Shown: one piece after another, positions 9,031 through 17,690 of the stretch
How the letters are laid out: each line of letters begins with the position of its first letter
Numbering within the stretch: the stretch's first letter is position 1
Source: Planomonospora sp. ID67723
GTDB taxonomy: Bacteria; Actinomycetota; Actinomycetes; Streptosporangiales; Streptosporangiaceae
Length of the DNA stretch: 64,000 nucleotides
Reading direction: 5' to 3'
Assembly (NCBI RefSeq): GCF_015711605.1
Contig: NZ_JABTEZ010000001.1
Span: 310,001 to 374,000, forward strand
The notes under the pieces: generated by a model
The model's database searches: none
What the model was told of the DNA's origin: nothing
The model's input: the letters and a program-made list of their open reading frames with translations, nothing else
Made by a program: the position numbers and the translations under genes

Positions 9031-9735
9031 TCAATCACTCTGCGGCGGCCGCAGAACGTATCCCACCCCGCGCAGGGTATGGATCAGCCGGGGTTCGGAG
9101 GTGTCGACCTTCCGCCTGAGATAGGAGACGTAGGACTCGACGACCCCGGCGTCGCCGCCGAAGTCGTAGTTCCACACGTGGTCGAGGATCTGCGCCTTGG
9201 ACAGAACCCTGCCAGCGTTGATCATGAAGTAGTGCAGGAGCTTGAACTCCGTCGGCGAGAGCCGCACCATCTCCCCGGCCCTCCACACCTGGTGGGCCTC
9301 CTCGTCCAGCTCCAGATCACCGACGCGCAGCCGGACGGGCAGGTCGAGGTCGCCTCGCGTACGGCGCAGCACGGCCCGGATCCTGGCCAGGACCTCCTCC
9401 AGGCTGAAGGGCTTGGTGACGTAGTCGTCGGCCACCCTCAGTCCGGTCACCTTGTCGTCGGTGCCGTCCCGCGCGGTCAGGAAGACCACGGGCATCTGAC
9501 CGCCCATCTCCCGCAGCTTCCCCGCCACCGCGAACCCGTCCATGTCGGGCAGCATCACGTCGAGCACCACGAGGTCGGGGCGGATCCTCTCGGCGAACTG
9601 CACGGCCTCCCTGCCGTCCGCCGCGGTCATGACCTCGAACCCCGACAGGCGCAGACTGGCGGAGAGCAGCTCCCGGATGTTCGGTTCGTCGTCCACCACC
9701 AGCAGGCGGGCCTCAACTCTGTCCAGCACATCCAT
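9031..9735 (-). CDS. OmpR/PhoB-family response regulator (second of two flanking the kinase)
   Basis: This 234-aa regulator has a receiver domain with the acidic pair DDEPN, the phosphoacceptor Asp in VVLDVMLPDMDGF, a Thr in FLTARDG and the Lys in VTKPF. It is followed by a winged-helix DNA-binding domain (LSPTEFKLLHYFMINAGRVLSKAQILDHVW...TLRGVGYVLR). It is very similar to the regulator at 11248-11970, so the two are probably paralogues. Where that protein has VGGDDYVTKPF, this one has VADDYVTKPF, one residue shorter in the beta4-alpha4 loop. The ATG at 9735 has an RBS, GGGAGGTG. A 121-bp gap separates it from the kinase, so it may have its own promoter. Confidence 0.92.
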   Translation of the reverse strand: MDVLDRVEARLLVVDDEPNIRELLSASLRLSGFEVMTAADGREAVQFAERIRPDLVVLDVMLPDMDGFAVAGKLREMGGQMPVVFLTARDGTDDKVTGLRVADDYVTKPFSLEEVLARIRAVLRRTRGDLDLPVRLRVGDLELDEEAHQVWRAGEMVRLSPTEFKLLHYFMINAGRVLSKAQILDHVWNYDFGGDAGVVESYVSYLRRKVDTSEPRLIHTLRGVGYVLRPPQSD

Positions 9736-9856
9736 GAGGCTCGCTCACCTCCCTGGGGAGCGGCTCAGCGGCGGCTGAACGTTTCCTGAGAGGAATCACC
9801 GGCCACGGGCGGCCCTCACGCCACGGGGGACGGGACGCCGGCCGGGCAGAGCCGCT

Positions 9857-11248
9857 TCAGCCGACGGCGGCCAGGGGAAGGCGGACGCGGAAGACGGCGC
9901 CCGCGCCCGGGGCGGAGTCGGCGTCCACCGTCCCGCCGTGCGCCTCGACCATCGCAGCCACGATCGACAGGCCGAGCCCGGTCCCGCTGCCCCCGCCGGA
10001 CGGGTCGCGACGACCTCGGGCAGAGTCCACGCGGTAGAACCGCTCGAAGACCCGTTCGCGCTGTTCGGCGGTGAGGCCCGGTCCCTCGTCGGCCACCTCG
10101 ACGACGGCCGTCCCGCCCTGCGCGCGGAGCGTGATCCGCACGGGCGTGCCCTCCGGGGTGTGGGTGAGCGCGTTGGTCATCAGGTTGCCCACGACCTGGC
10201 GGAGCCGTACCTCGTCACCGGAGACGATCAGCGCGGCACCGTCGACCGAGAGCGTGACCTCCCGGTCCGGCGCCAGGATCCGGGCGTCGTGCACGGCGTC
10301 GGCCGCGATGGCGAGCAGGTCGACCGGGCGCATGGCCATCGGCCGCTGCCGGTCCAGCCGGGCGAGCATCAGCAGGTCGTCCACGAGCAGGCCCATCCGG
10401 ACCGCCTCCGACTCCACCCGGCTCATCAGCGGCGCGGGGTCGATGTCGGGTGCCTGGCGGTAGAACTCGGCGAAGCCGCGGATCGACGTCAGCGGCGTAC
10501 GGAGCTCGTGCGAGGCGTCGGCGACGAACCTGCGCATCCGCTCCTCGGATCCGCGGGCCGCGCGCTCCGATTCCGACCGGGCCTGGAAGGCCGTCTCGAT
10601 CTGGGCGAGCATGCCGTTCAGCGACCGGCCGAGACGGCCGACCTCGGTGTTCGGGTCCGCGTCGGGGACGCGGCGGCTCAGGTCGCCGGCGGCGATGGCC
10701 TCGGCGGTGCGCTCGATCTCCTCCAGCGGGCGCAGACTCCGCCGGATGACCGCCACGCCCACCCCGGCGAGCGCCAGCATCAGCCCGCCGCCGCCGAGGA
10801 CCACCACCAGGGCGAGCTGCCCCACGATCTGCCGTGCCTCCGCCATGTCGACGGCCACGACGAGGCTGCCGCCGGTCTCCAGCGGGGTCACCCGGATCCG
10901 CCATCCGTCGATCTCGCGCGGCTCCGTCCCCAGGTCGGCGGGGAGCGGCGGCACCGGCTTGCCCTCCACGTCCGCTCCGCTGAGCGGGACGATCACCCGG
11001 CCCCGTGGGCCGCGGAGCTCCGCCCTCATGTCAGGCGGCATGATCTTGTTCGCCAGGTCGAAGGGGGCGGGACGGTTGAGGCGGCGCAGCAGGTTCCCGG
11101 TGGTGATGTCGATCTGGGTGTCCACCCGGTCGACCAGGTACCCCCGCATGACCGAGACGCTGCCGACGCCGATCAGGGTCAACGCGATGGCCAGCAGCAC
11201 CAGGACGACCAGGATGAGCTTGACCCGCAGAGGCGTCCGGTCGAACAT
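9857..11248 (-). CDS. Sensor histidine kinase
   Basis: This 463-aa kinase has TM1 (10-34), an extracytoplasmic sensor of about 105 residues, TM2 (141-168), HAMP (170-222), HisKA with phosphoacceptor His about 247 in DASHELRTPL, and HATPase_c (N box NLMTNALTHTP; G boxes DEGPGLT and GTGLGLSIV). The ATG at 11248 shares one base with the TGA of the upstream response regulator (TGATG), so the two are coupled. Its periplasmic region is Pro-rich with no domain I recognise. It should phosphorylate the upstream regulator and perhaps also the paralogue just downstream. Confidence 0.93.
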   Translation of the reverse strand: MFDRTPLRVKLILVVLVLLAIALTLIGVGSVSVMRGYLVDRVDTQIDITTGNLLRRLNRPAPFDLANKIMPPDMRAELRGPRGRVIVPLSGADVEGKPVPPLPADLGTEPREIDGWRIRVTPLETGGSLVVAVDMAEARQIVGQLALVVVLGGGGLMLALAGVGVAVIRRSLRPLEEIERTAEAIAAGDLSRRVPDADPNTEVGRLGRSLNGMLAQIETAFQARSESERAARGSEERMRRFVADASHELRTPLTSIRGFAEFYRQAPDIDPAPLMSRVESEAVRMGLLVDDLLMLARLDRQRPMAMRPVDLLAIAADAVHDARILAPDREVTLSVDGAALIVSGDEVRLRQVVGNLMTNALTHTPEGTPVRITLRAQGGTAVVEVADEGPGLTAEQRERVFERFYRVDSARGRRDPSGGGSGTGLGLSIVAAMVEAHGGTVDADSAPGAGAVFRVRLPLAAVG

Positions 11249-11970
11249 CAGGGACCCGGCGGGAGGCGGAGTACGTACCCGACTCCGCGCAGGGTGTGGA
11301 TCATCCGGGGGTCCGTGTTGTCGATCTTCCGGCGGAGCACGGAGACGTAGGACTCCACGATCCCGACGTCGCCGCGGAAGTCGTAGTCCCACACGTGGTC
11401 GAGGATCTGCGCCTTGGACAGCACCCGCCCCGCGTTCGCCATGAAGTAGCGCAGCAGCTTGAACTCGGTCGGGGAGAGCGGCACGGCCCTGCCCTTGCGC
11501 CAGACCTCGTGGCTCTCCTCGTCGAGCTCGATGTCGGCGAAGGTGAGCCGGGGCGGCCGGGCGTGCAGCTCTCCCCCGCCCGTACGGCGCAGCACGGCCC
11601 GGATCCGGGCCACCACCTCTTCCAGGCTGAACGGCTTGGTCACGTAGTCGTCCCCGCCCACCGTGAGACCGCGGATCTTGTCCTCTACGGCGTCACGGGC
11701 GGTGAGGAACAGCACGGGCGTGTCGGTGCCCCCGCCGCGCAGCCGCCGTACGACGTCGAAACCGTCCATGTCGGGGAGCATCACGTCGAGCACGATGAGG
11801 TCGGGACGGTGACGCTGGACGGCGGCGACCGCGTCGGTGCCGTTGCCCGCGGTGTTCACCCCGAATCCGGCGAAGCGCAGGCTCGCGGCCAGCAGTTCGA
11901 GGATGTTGGGTTCGTCCTCGACGATCAGCAGGCGGGCCTCGGGTGATTCGCTCACGAGAATTATCTTCAC
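11248..11970 (-). CDS. OmpR/PhoB-family response regulator, cognate to the kinase
   Basis: This 240-aa regulator has a receiver (acidic EDEPN, Asp in IVLDVMLPDMDGF, Lys in YVTKPF) and a C-terminal winged helix (LSPTEFKLLRYFMANAGRVLSKAQILDHVWDYDF). It overlaps the kinase start by one base. The GTG at 11970 is used here, but a second in-frame GTG five codons on (at 11955) is also possible. Only 20 bp separate it from the upstream flavoenzyme stop, so both may be on one transcript. The signal and target genes are unknown. Confidence 0.92.
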   Translation of the reverse strand: MKIILVSESPEARLLIVEDEPNILELLAASLRFAGFGVNTAGNGTDAVAAVQRHRPDLIVLDVMLPDMDGFDVVRRLRGGGTDTPVLFLTARDAVEDKIRGLTVGGDDYVTKPFSLEEVVARIRAVLRRTGGGELHARPPRLTFADIELDEESHEVWRKGRAVPLSPTEFKLLRYFMANAGRVLSKAQILDHVWDYDFRGDVGIVESYVSVLRRKIDNTDPRMIHTLRGVGYVLRLPPGP

Positions 11971-11990
11971 CCGCCCACAGGAGAAAGCCG

Positions 11991-13193
11991 TTAAGAAGTC
12001 AGATCAGAGGTTATCCCTACCAAGTGTCTGGCTATGGCCAGACTTGACGTAGCGGCAGGAGATGGGGCATTCCTCACCAAAGTAATCCGGCCGTAGGTGT
12101 CGACGACGAAGTCGTCCGCCATGCTCCCGTCGCGGGCCACGGCCTGCGCCCGCACGCCGCCGGCCGTCCTGACGAGGTCGTCCGCGGTGAGGGCGGGGAC
12201 GTAGCGGCGCGCCGCGCCCAGGAACGCCCCCTTGGCCAGGGAGCCGAGCACCTCCCTGACCCCGGTCCGCCAGTGCCGGGCGGCCATCCGCCGGGTGCCC
12301 GCCCAGGCCGCGATCCTGCACAGGTCGGCGAGGTCGACGTCGCGCCAGGAGTAGCCCTCCAGGGCGAGCGCCATCACCGCGTTGGGGCCGACGAGCACCT
12401 CGCCGTCGATCCTGCGGGTCAGGTGGACACCGAGGAACGGGTAGCGGGGGTCGGGCACCGGGTAGATCAGCCCGCGGACCAGGTCCTTCGCCCGGCCGGC
12501 CAGCGCGTAGTACTCGCCCCGGAAGGGGATGATCCGCACCTCTCCGGAGGCTCCGGCCATCCGGGCGACGGCGTCCGTGCCGAGTCCCGCGCAGACGATC
12601 AGTTGGTCGAAGCCCATCCTGCGACGCCCGGCCGCCCCGTCCACCAGCACCTCGACCCCGCCCGCGGTCTGCCGGAGCGCGCGGACCGGATGCGAGAGCC
12701 GTACCGAGCCGCCGTTCTCCTCGACGTCGCGGGCCAGGCGGCGGGCGACCGCGGGAAAGTCGGCGATCGCGGTGTGCGGGGAGTGCACGGCGGCCACTCC
12801 GACGGCGTGCGGCTCGATCTCGCGCAGGGCCAGCGCGTCCAGTTCGGCGATGCCGGGAACGCCGTTCTCCCGGGCGCGCCGGGCGATGGCCCGCAGGCCG
12901 GACCGCTCGGCGGCAGTGGAGGCGATGACGAGCTTGCCGACCTCGTCGTAGGGGATGGCGTACTCGGCGCAGTACTCACGCAGCAGGGCCACGCCCTCCC
13001 GGCAGAGCGTCGCCTTGAGCGAGCCGGGCCGGTAGTAGATGCCCGCGTGCACGACCCCGCTGTTGTGCCCGGTCTGGTGCGCGCCGACGCGGTCCTCCTT
13101 GTCGAGGACGGTCACCTCGGCGCCGCGGGTCAGCGCGAGCTCCCTGGCCACCGCCAGGCCGACGATGCCCGCGCCCACGATCCCGACCTTCAT
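11991..13193 (-). CDS. lhgO: FAD-dependent oxidoreductase, L-2-hydroxyglutarate oxidase LhgO-like
   Basis: This is a 400-aa DAO-fold flavoprotein. The N-terminal dinucleotide motif GIVGAGIVGLAVA is followed by DKEDRVGAHQTGHNSGVVHAGIYY, the hallmark of L-2-hydroxyglutarate oxidase/dehydrogenases, which oxidise L-2-hydroxyglutarate to 2-oxoglutarate. The C-terminus holds the second FAD segment (RTAGGVRAQAV...GSMADDF). Two adjacent ATGs occur (13196 and 13193); the second is better spaced from the RBS GAGAGGA. The substrate call is by family only; other short-chain 2-hydroxy acids are possible. Confidence 0.85.
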   Translation of the reverse strand: MKVGIVGAGIVGLAVARELALTRGAEVTVLDKEDRVGAHQTGHNSGVVHAGIYYRPGSLKATLCREGVALLREYCAEYAIPYDEVGKLVIASTAAERSGLRAIARRARENGVPGIAELDALALREIEPHAVGVAAVHSPHTAIADFPAVARRLARDVEENGGSVRLSHPVRALRQTAGGVEVLVDGAAGRRRMGFDQLIVCAGLGTDAVARMAGASGEVRIIPFRGEYYALAGRAKDLVRGLIYPVPDPRYPFLGVHLTRRIDGEVLVGPNAVMALALEGYSWRDVDLADLCRIAAWAGTRRMAARHWRTGVREVLGSLAKGAFLGAARRYVPALTADDLVRTAGGVRAQAVARDGSMADDFVVDTYGRITLVRNAPSPAATSSLAIARHLVGITSDLTS

Positions 13194-13213
13194 CATGTGT
13201 CCTCTCGAAAATC

Positions 13214-13255
13214 CGTGACGCGGCCCGGCGCGTTCGTGACGCGGCCCGCCGCATT
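13214..13255. repeat. Two tandem 21-bp imperfect repeats
   Basis: Two 21-bp units, 13214-13234 and 13235-13255, match at 19 of 21 positions and begin CGTGACGCGGCCCG. Weaker copies of the ACGGCCC core continue to about 13300. They lie just upstream of the lhgO-like gene, in the short gap after the epimerase gene. They could be a regulator binding array or simple slippage; nothing decides it. Confidence 0.6.
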
Positions 13256-13281
13256 CGTGGCACGGGCATGACACGGCCCGC

Positions 13282-14307
13282 TCACGACACGGCCCCGTCC
13301 GCGAGCCGGCCGGCCTTCGCCGGAGCGAGGTGGCCCTCCTCGGCGAGCCAGCGGATCGCGTCGGCGACGCTCTCCCGCACCGGCCGGAGGTCCACCTTCA
13401 GCTCGGCCAGGGTGGGCTCGTCGTCGGCGGGCACCATCGTGGTCATCATTTCCGCCGCGTCCCTGGTCAGCGGGTAGCCGAAGGGCCTGACCCGCTTGAG
13501 GAGATCCAGCACCGCCGCCACGCCCAGCAGCAGCCTGCCGGGTACGCCGTACCTGCGGCACCGGCCCCCGGTGACCTCGTCGCAGACGTCGGCGAGCTGC
13601 GCCCAGGTCAGGAAGTGCCCGCCCAGCATGAACCGGCGCGCCCCCCGGCCCGGTTCCAGGACGCGGGCCAGCACCGTCGCCAGGTCGCGGACGTCGACCA
13701 CGCCGACCCCGCCCGAGGTGATCGGCCAGCCCTGGTCGAGACCGGCGCGCAGCCCCTCCATCAGCGCGTCCAGCGAGGGCTGGTGCGGTCCGACGACCCC
13801 GCCCGGGTAGACGATCGTGACCGGGACCCCGCGCCCGGCCAGCTCGCGCGCGTAGAGCTCGCCGGAGACCTTCGACCTGCCGTAGGCGCTGCGCGGCGAG
13901 GAGAGCGGGCTCCCCGCCGTGATCACCGGCCCGGCCGGCGGGACGAACACCGCGACGGTGGAGACGTGCACGATCGGGTCGAGACCGAGCTCGGCGGCCT
14001 GCCCGAGGACGTTCCTCAGCCCGGCCACGTTGGTCCCGGCCAGATCGTCCGCCCGGCCGACGACGCCGATCTCTGCGGCGGCGTGGACGACCGCCTCACA
14101 CCGTTCGAGCCCGGCCCGTACGGCTGCCGCGTCGCGGATGTCGGCCCGGTGCAGCGGGACCGGCTCGACGACTCCGACCCTGCCCAGGATCCGGCGCGTC
14201 CTGTCCGGATCGCGCACCAGGAGGAGCGGCTCGTGCCCGGCGGCGAGCAGCGCCGCCACCGCGTGTGAGCCGACGAAACCGGACGCTCCGGTCACCAGAA
14301 CGCGCAT
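13282..14307 (-). CDS. NAD(P)-dependent epimerase/dehydratase (extended SDR)
   Basis: This 341-aa extended short-chain dehydrogenase has the Rossmann motif TGASGFVGSH (residues 6-15), HRADIRD, the catalytic HVSTVAVF strand and Y142-x3-K146 (SAYGRSK). The C-terminal half varies, as in sugar-nucleotide epimerases, dihydroflavonol reductases and 3-beta-HSD-like enzymes. The substrate cannot be assigned. It is separated by about 90 bp from the downstream flavoenzyme on the same strand, so they may be co-transcribed. Confidence 0.85.
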   Translation of the reverse strand: MRVLVTGASGFVGSHAVAALLAAGHEPLLLVRDPDRTRRILGRVGVVEPVPLHRADIRDAAAVRAGLERCEAVVHAAAEIGVVGRADDLAGTNVAGLRNVLGQAAELGLDPIVHVSTVAVFVPPAGPVITAGSPLSSPRSAYGRSKVSGELYARELAGRGVPVTIVYPGGVVGPHQPSLDALMEGLRAGLDQGWPITSGGVGVVDVRDLATVLARVLEPGRGARRFMLGGHFLTWAQLADVCDEVTGGRCRRYGVPGRLLLGVAAVLDLLKRVRPFGYPLTRDAAEMMTTMVPADDEPTLAELKVDLRPVRESVADAIRWLAEEGHLAPAKAGRLADGAVS

Positions 14308-14395
14308 CTCCGAAAGCTAGCGGCAAGCCGTTCCCAGGAGAAGAGGGAGTCCGTCCGGGAACGTCCCGTGCACTCGGCCATCGGCTGGTCTGCGC

Positions 14396-14483
14396 CGTGC
14401 CAGAGCCCACGGACAGCGCCCGTGGACAGAGCCCGTGGACAGAGCCCGGGGACAGCGCCCGTGGACAGCGCCCACGGACAAGG
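14396..14483. repeat. Tandem 13-bp repeat array (about six units)
   Basis: From 14408 five consecutive 13-bp units occur, with consensus CGTGGACAGMGCC: 14408-14420, 14421-14433, 14434-14446, 14447-14459 and 14460-14472. Units two and three are identical, and degenerate copies sit on both sides. The array lies in the gap between the epimerase start and the big membrane protein's stop, downstream of the latter. No reading frame through it looks like a gene. Confidence 0.85.
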
Positions 14484-14490
14484 ATCCGTC

Positions 14491-14540
14491 GCGCGGGGAT
14501 TGCTGAGCGCGATAAGTATTGCGCTCAGCAATCCCCGCGC
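14491..14540. repeat. Perfect 20-bp inverted repeat with 10-bp loop
   Basis: The 20-bp arms 14491-14510 and 14521-14540 are exact reverse complements around GATAAGTATT. The gap 14308-14620 (313 bp) holds this element, the 13-bp tandem array and otherwise nothing I recognise. It lies 80 bp downstream of the membrane protein gene (minus strand), so the simplest role is a strong transcription terminator. A dispersed repeat or regulator site is possible; the AT-rich, partly self-complementary loop is not typical of a terminator. Confidence 0.8.
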
Positions 14541-14620
14541 CGGACATCGCAACCCCCGGGACCGGACATCCAGCCCCCATGACTTCGCCGCCCGGTTCGA
14601 TCACCGCATTCGGGTTTCGG

Positions 14621-17600
14621 TCACCGCATTCGGATGAGGGCCGCCCGCAGGCGGTGCACCTCTCGCAGGCGGGCCTCGTAGGTCGCACCGACCACCACGA
14701 GGAGCAACCCGCCCAGCGCCATGGGCACCCACCTCGGCACCGCCAGGACTGCCTGGGCGATCCAGGGCGCCAGCTCGTGCAGGGTGACGGCGGCCAGGGT
14801 CAGACCGCCGAGCACCGCCGGGGCCTGGAGCCGGAAGCGGGTCCCGGTCAGGAGCACCGCGAGCGAGGCCACGCCGAGCAGCAGCGGCCGGACCCAGCCG
14901 TCGCCGGCGGGCAGCGCGACCAGGCTGGGCAGCAGGCCGGAGGCGAGCCCGGAGCCGTAGGCGGCCCAGGAGGAGGCCTCCCCGCCGCGTGTCCTCCACC
15001 AGCCGAAGGCCAGCAGGACCAGCGCGAACGGCACCGTGTACGCCTCGACCACATCGATGTCGGAGGCGAGCAGCCGCAGCCAGGTGGCGGCCAGCAGGAA
15101 CCCGGTCCCTCCGTACACCGCCGGCCGCCGGTCGGGCCGCAGCGCGGTGCCGGACAGCAGCACGCCGACGACGGCGCAGGCCAGGCTGAGCATCGGCAGG
15201 TCCGGGACGCCGAGGACCAGGGTGCCCTGGGCGGACAGCACCAGCCCGGAGGCCGCCAGGAGGTAGCCCGCCGCCTCCAACCCGATCGCGGCGTCCGCCG
15301 CCCGGTACCGCCGTCCGGTCCCCTCGGCCGTGCTCGGTCCCCCTGCCCGCTCCGCCCGCTCGAGCCGCTCCGGCTGCCCCGGCTTCGGGGTGTACGGCCG
15401 CTGCGCCCGTCCTTGTGCCCATCCCGCCACCGCCGCCGCCAGGCAGGCGACGGCGAGCAGGCCGAACGCCGCGTACCGGGCAGGCCAGCCCAGCCCGGCC
15501 TCGACCGCCAGGACCTCTCCGCCCAGGAGCAGGGCGGCGAGCCCGGCCCCGGTGGCGCGCACGACCTGTGTCCGGCCCCCGTAGGCGGCCGCAGCCCAGG
15601 CGAGGGCGAGGATCACGAGCCCGGCGTGGGTGGTGGCCCGCTCGGTCAGGGCCGCGGCGGCGGCCAGCAGGGTGACGGCCCCGGCGAAGGCCGTGAGAGT
15701 CCCGGCCATGGGCGTGCGGGGGATGGGCGTCCCGGAGGTGGACGTGCCGGAGGCGGGGGCCCCCGCCGATCCCGGTCGTCCGGCCAGTGCCGCTCCGGCC
15801 GTCAACGCCGCGGCCAGCGCGAGCAGGACCGCGAGCCCGGCCGGGTGGCCCCAGCCGAAGGCGGCCGGCGCGAGCGCCGAGCCGAGCGTGCCGAAGGCCA
15901 GCGCGGCGGCGCCGAACGGCCGCCTTCCGCTCCTCGCCGGTTCGCGGCCGCCCTCCGCGGCCTCCGCCGTCTCCTGGCCGCCTTCCACGGGCTCCGCGGG
16001 TCCCGCCGGTTCCCCGCCCGCGGGGCCGGCGGCCTGCCGGAGGGCCATCGCCACCGAGGCGGCCGTCAGAAGCCAGAAGATGACCACCGGGGCGGGGGAC
16101 GCGGAGAACCACTCCTCGCCGTACGCGTGCGCCCCCGCCCAGATCCCGTCCAGCCGGTCGAACGGCCCGGTCAGCGTGAGGGTGACGTCCTCCCAGAACG
16201 GGAGCAGGGTCAGGACGGCCACGGCACCGCCGGTGAACGCGCCGGTGGAACGGATCGAGGGCCCGGCCGGGCCGGGCAGGTACAGCGCCGCGGCGGCGAC
16301 GGCCAGGCCCGCGACGGTGTACGCGAGCGCCTGCCACGCCGGGTGGACGAGCGGGAGGAAGAGCGTCGCGGCCCCGGCGGCCAGCACGGCCGCCGACGCC
16401 GCCGCCAGGAGCTCGCGCAGGCCCCCGGCGGACCGCAGCGCCACGACGATCCCGGTCACCGCCAGTACGGCCAGCAACGCGCCCCTGATCAGGGAGACCG
16501 GCCACTCGGCAGGAGAGAGGTACGGCACCAGGCCGGAGTCCAGGAGGCCGAACAGGAGCCCGGACATCCACACGATCCCGAACGCCGTCGCGGCCGTTCC
16601 GCGGATTCCGGGCAGGCGCCCCACCGGCCGGGCACCCGCGCCGGGGTCCGCCACGGAACCCGCATGCCCCTTCCCGTCCCCGGCCTCCGGCGCACCCGCG
16701 CCCTCCTCGGTCGCCGCCTCCCCCTTCTGGACGGACCCGGCCTTCCCCGCGGTGAGCACCAGGAGGGCGGCGTCGGCCGCGGCCGTCGCCGCGAGCGCGG
16801 CGGTGACCCAGGTCGCCGTCCGGTCCGCCGCCAGCAGCGGGAGCGGAAGCTGCGCCAGGACGATCGCCACCGGCATCGGCAGCCTCAGCGGGAGCAGCCG
16901 CGAGTATCCCGCCGCGACGAGCGCGACCAGGGCGAACGACCCGGCGGCGTAGCCGCCGCCCGAGAGGTCGTCGATCCCGGCCAGCCCGGCCTGCCGGGCC
17001 GCGTAGCAGTCCAGCAGGAGCAGGGCGACGCCGAGCATCGCGACGGTCTCCGCGGTGGCGGCCAGGCCGCGCCGTACCAGGACTCCCGGCACGGCCATGG
17101 TCACCGCGGTGAAGCCGGCCAGGACCGCGGCCCGCCCGCCGATGCCGAGATGGCCCCAGCTCACGACCGTGAACACGACCGCCGCGACGGCCAGCAGCAG
17201 GCCGCCGAGAGTGAGCAGCAGGTTCTGCACCGCCTTCGGCGAGAAGTCCCCGCGCGGTCTCCCCGGTCCGGGAGCCGCCCCGGCCGCCGGAGCCGCGGCC
17301 GGGAAACCGGACCGCGTTCCCGCGTCCGCTCCCGCTCCCGGGACGGCCCCCGGGGGCTCCTCCCTGCGGGCCCGCTCCGCCCGGAGCGCGCCGAGCACCT
17401 CGCCCCGGCGGGCCAGCAGTCCGGCCTCCCGCACCCGGATCTCGGCCAGCGCCTGGTCGAGCCGCCACAGCTCGGCCGCGGCGGATCCCCGCAGGGGCAG
17501 CGCGCAGCGCGGGCAACGGTCTTGAGGCCCGGTGATGCGCAGGTCGCACTCCGGGCAGCTCACCTCTCCCGAGGGAAGGGGCGGGCCGGGGTGCGGTCGG

Positions 17601-17635
17601 TCGGCGTGCATGGCATACAGGATGTACCCCGCCAC
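14621..17635 (-). CDS. Very large multi-pass membrane protein with N-terminal zinc ribbon (SCO7613-type)
   Basis: This is a protein of about 1004 aa. It opens with a C-x2-C...C-x2-C zinc-ribbon motif (CPECDLRI...CPRC, residues about 27-44), then a helical segment and a Pro/Ala/Gly linker. About two dozen hydrophobic segments of 18-22 residues follow, interrupted by low-complexity cytoplasmic loops. It resembles actinobacterial SCO7613 C-terminal-domain membrane proteins of unknown function. The GTG at 17635 is used; an ATG eight codons later (17611) is an alternative. A TACTCA-N8-TGAGTA dyad sits just upstream of the start. Confidence 0.8.
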   Translation of the reverse strand: MAGYILYAMHADRPHPGPPLPSGEVSCPECDLRITGPQDRCPRCALPLRGSAAAELWRLDQALAEIRVREAGLLARRGEVLGALRAERARREEPPGAVPGAGADAGTRSGFPAAAPAAGAAPGPGRPRGDFSPKAVQNLLLTLGGLLLAVAAVVFTVVSWGHLGIGGRAAVLAGFTAVTMAVPGVLVRRGLAATAETVAMLGVALLLLDCYAARQAGLAGIDDLSGGGYAAGSFALVALVAAGYSRLLPLRLPMPVAIVLAQLPLPLLAADRTATWVTAALAATAAADAALLVLTAGKAGSVQKGEAATEEGAGAPEAGDGKGHAGSVADPGAGARPVGRLPGIRGTAATAFGIVWMSGLLFGLLDSGLVPYLSPAEWPVSLIRGALLAVLAVTGIVVALRSAGGLRELLAAASAAVLAAGAATLFLPLVHPAWQALAYTVAGLAVAAAALYLPGPAGPSIRSTGAFTGGAVAVLTLLPFWEDVTLTLTGPFDRLDGIWAGAHAYGEEWFSASPAPVVIFWLLTAASVAMALRQAAGPAGGEPAGPAEPVEGGQETAEAAEGGREPARSGRRPFGAAALAFGTLGSALAPAAFGWGHPAGLAVLLALAAALTAGAALAGRPGSAGAPASGTSTSGTPIPRTPMAGTLTAFAGAVTLLAAAAALTERATTHAGLVILALAWAAAAYGGRTQVVRATGAGLAALLLGGEVLAVEAGLGWPARYAAFGLLAVACLAAAVAGWAQGRAQRPYTPKPGQPERLERAERAGGPSTAEGTGRRYRAADAAIGLEAAGYLLAASGLVLSAQGTLVLGVPDLPMLSLACAVVGVLLSGTALRPDRRPAVYGGTGFLLAATWLRLLASDIDVVEAYTVPFALVLLAFGWWRTRGGEASSWAAYGSGLASGLLPSLVALPAGDGWVRPLLLGVASLAVLLTGTRFRLQAPAVLGGLTLAAVTLHELAPWIAQAVLAVPRWVPMALGGLLLVVVGATYEARLREVHRLRAALIRMR

Positions 17636-17657
17636 CTGCAGGCGACCTGCGGTGAAC

Positions 17658-17677
17658 TACTCAATCCACGCTGAGTA
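17658..17677. promoter_or_regulatory. Dyad TACTCA-N8-TGAGTA, possible PadR-type site
   Basis: TACTCA (17658-17663) and TGAGTA (17672-17677) form a perfect dyad 23 bp upstream of the large membrane protein start. The same half-sites, with a 4-bp spacer, make up the palindrome in front of the nearby padR gene. The different spacer makes recognition by the same protein uncertain. Confidence 0.4.
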
Positions 17678-17690
17678 TCCGCCCCCGACC

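Noticed and set aside
14292..14582. Frames through the 13-bp tandem array encoding repeats such as TAPVDRARGQ
   Set aside because: The periodicity comes from the DNA repeat. There is no start context, and the frames cross a perfect 20-bp inverted repeat.
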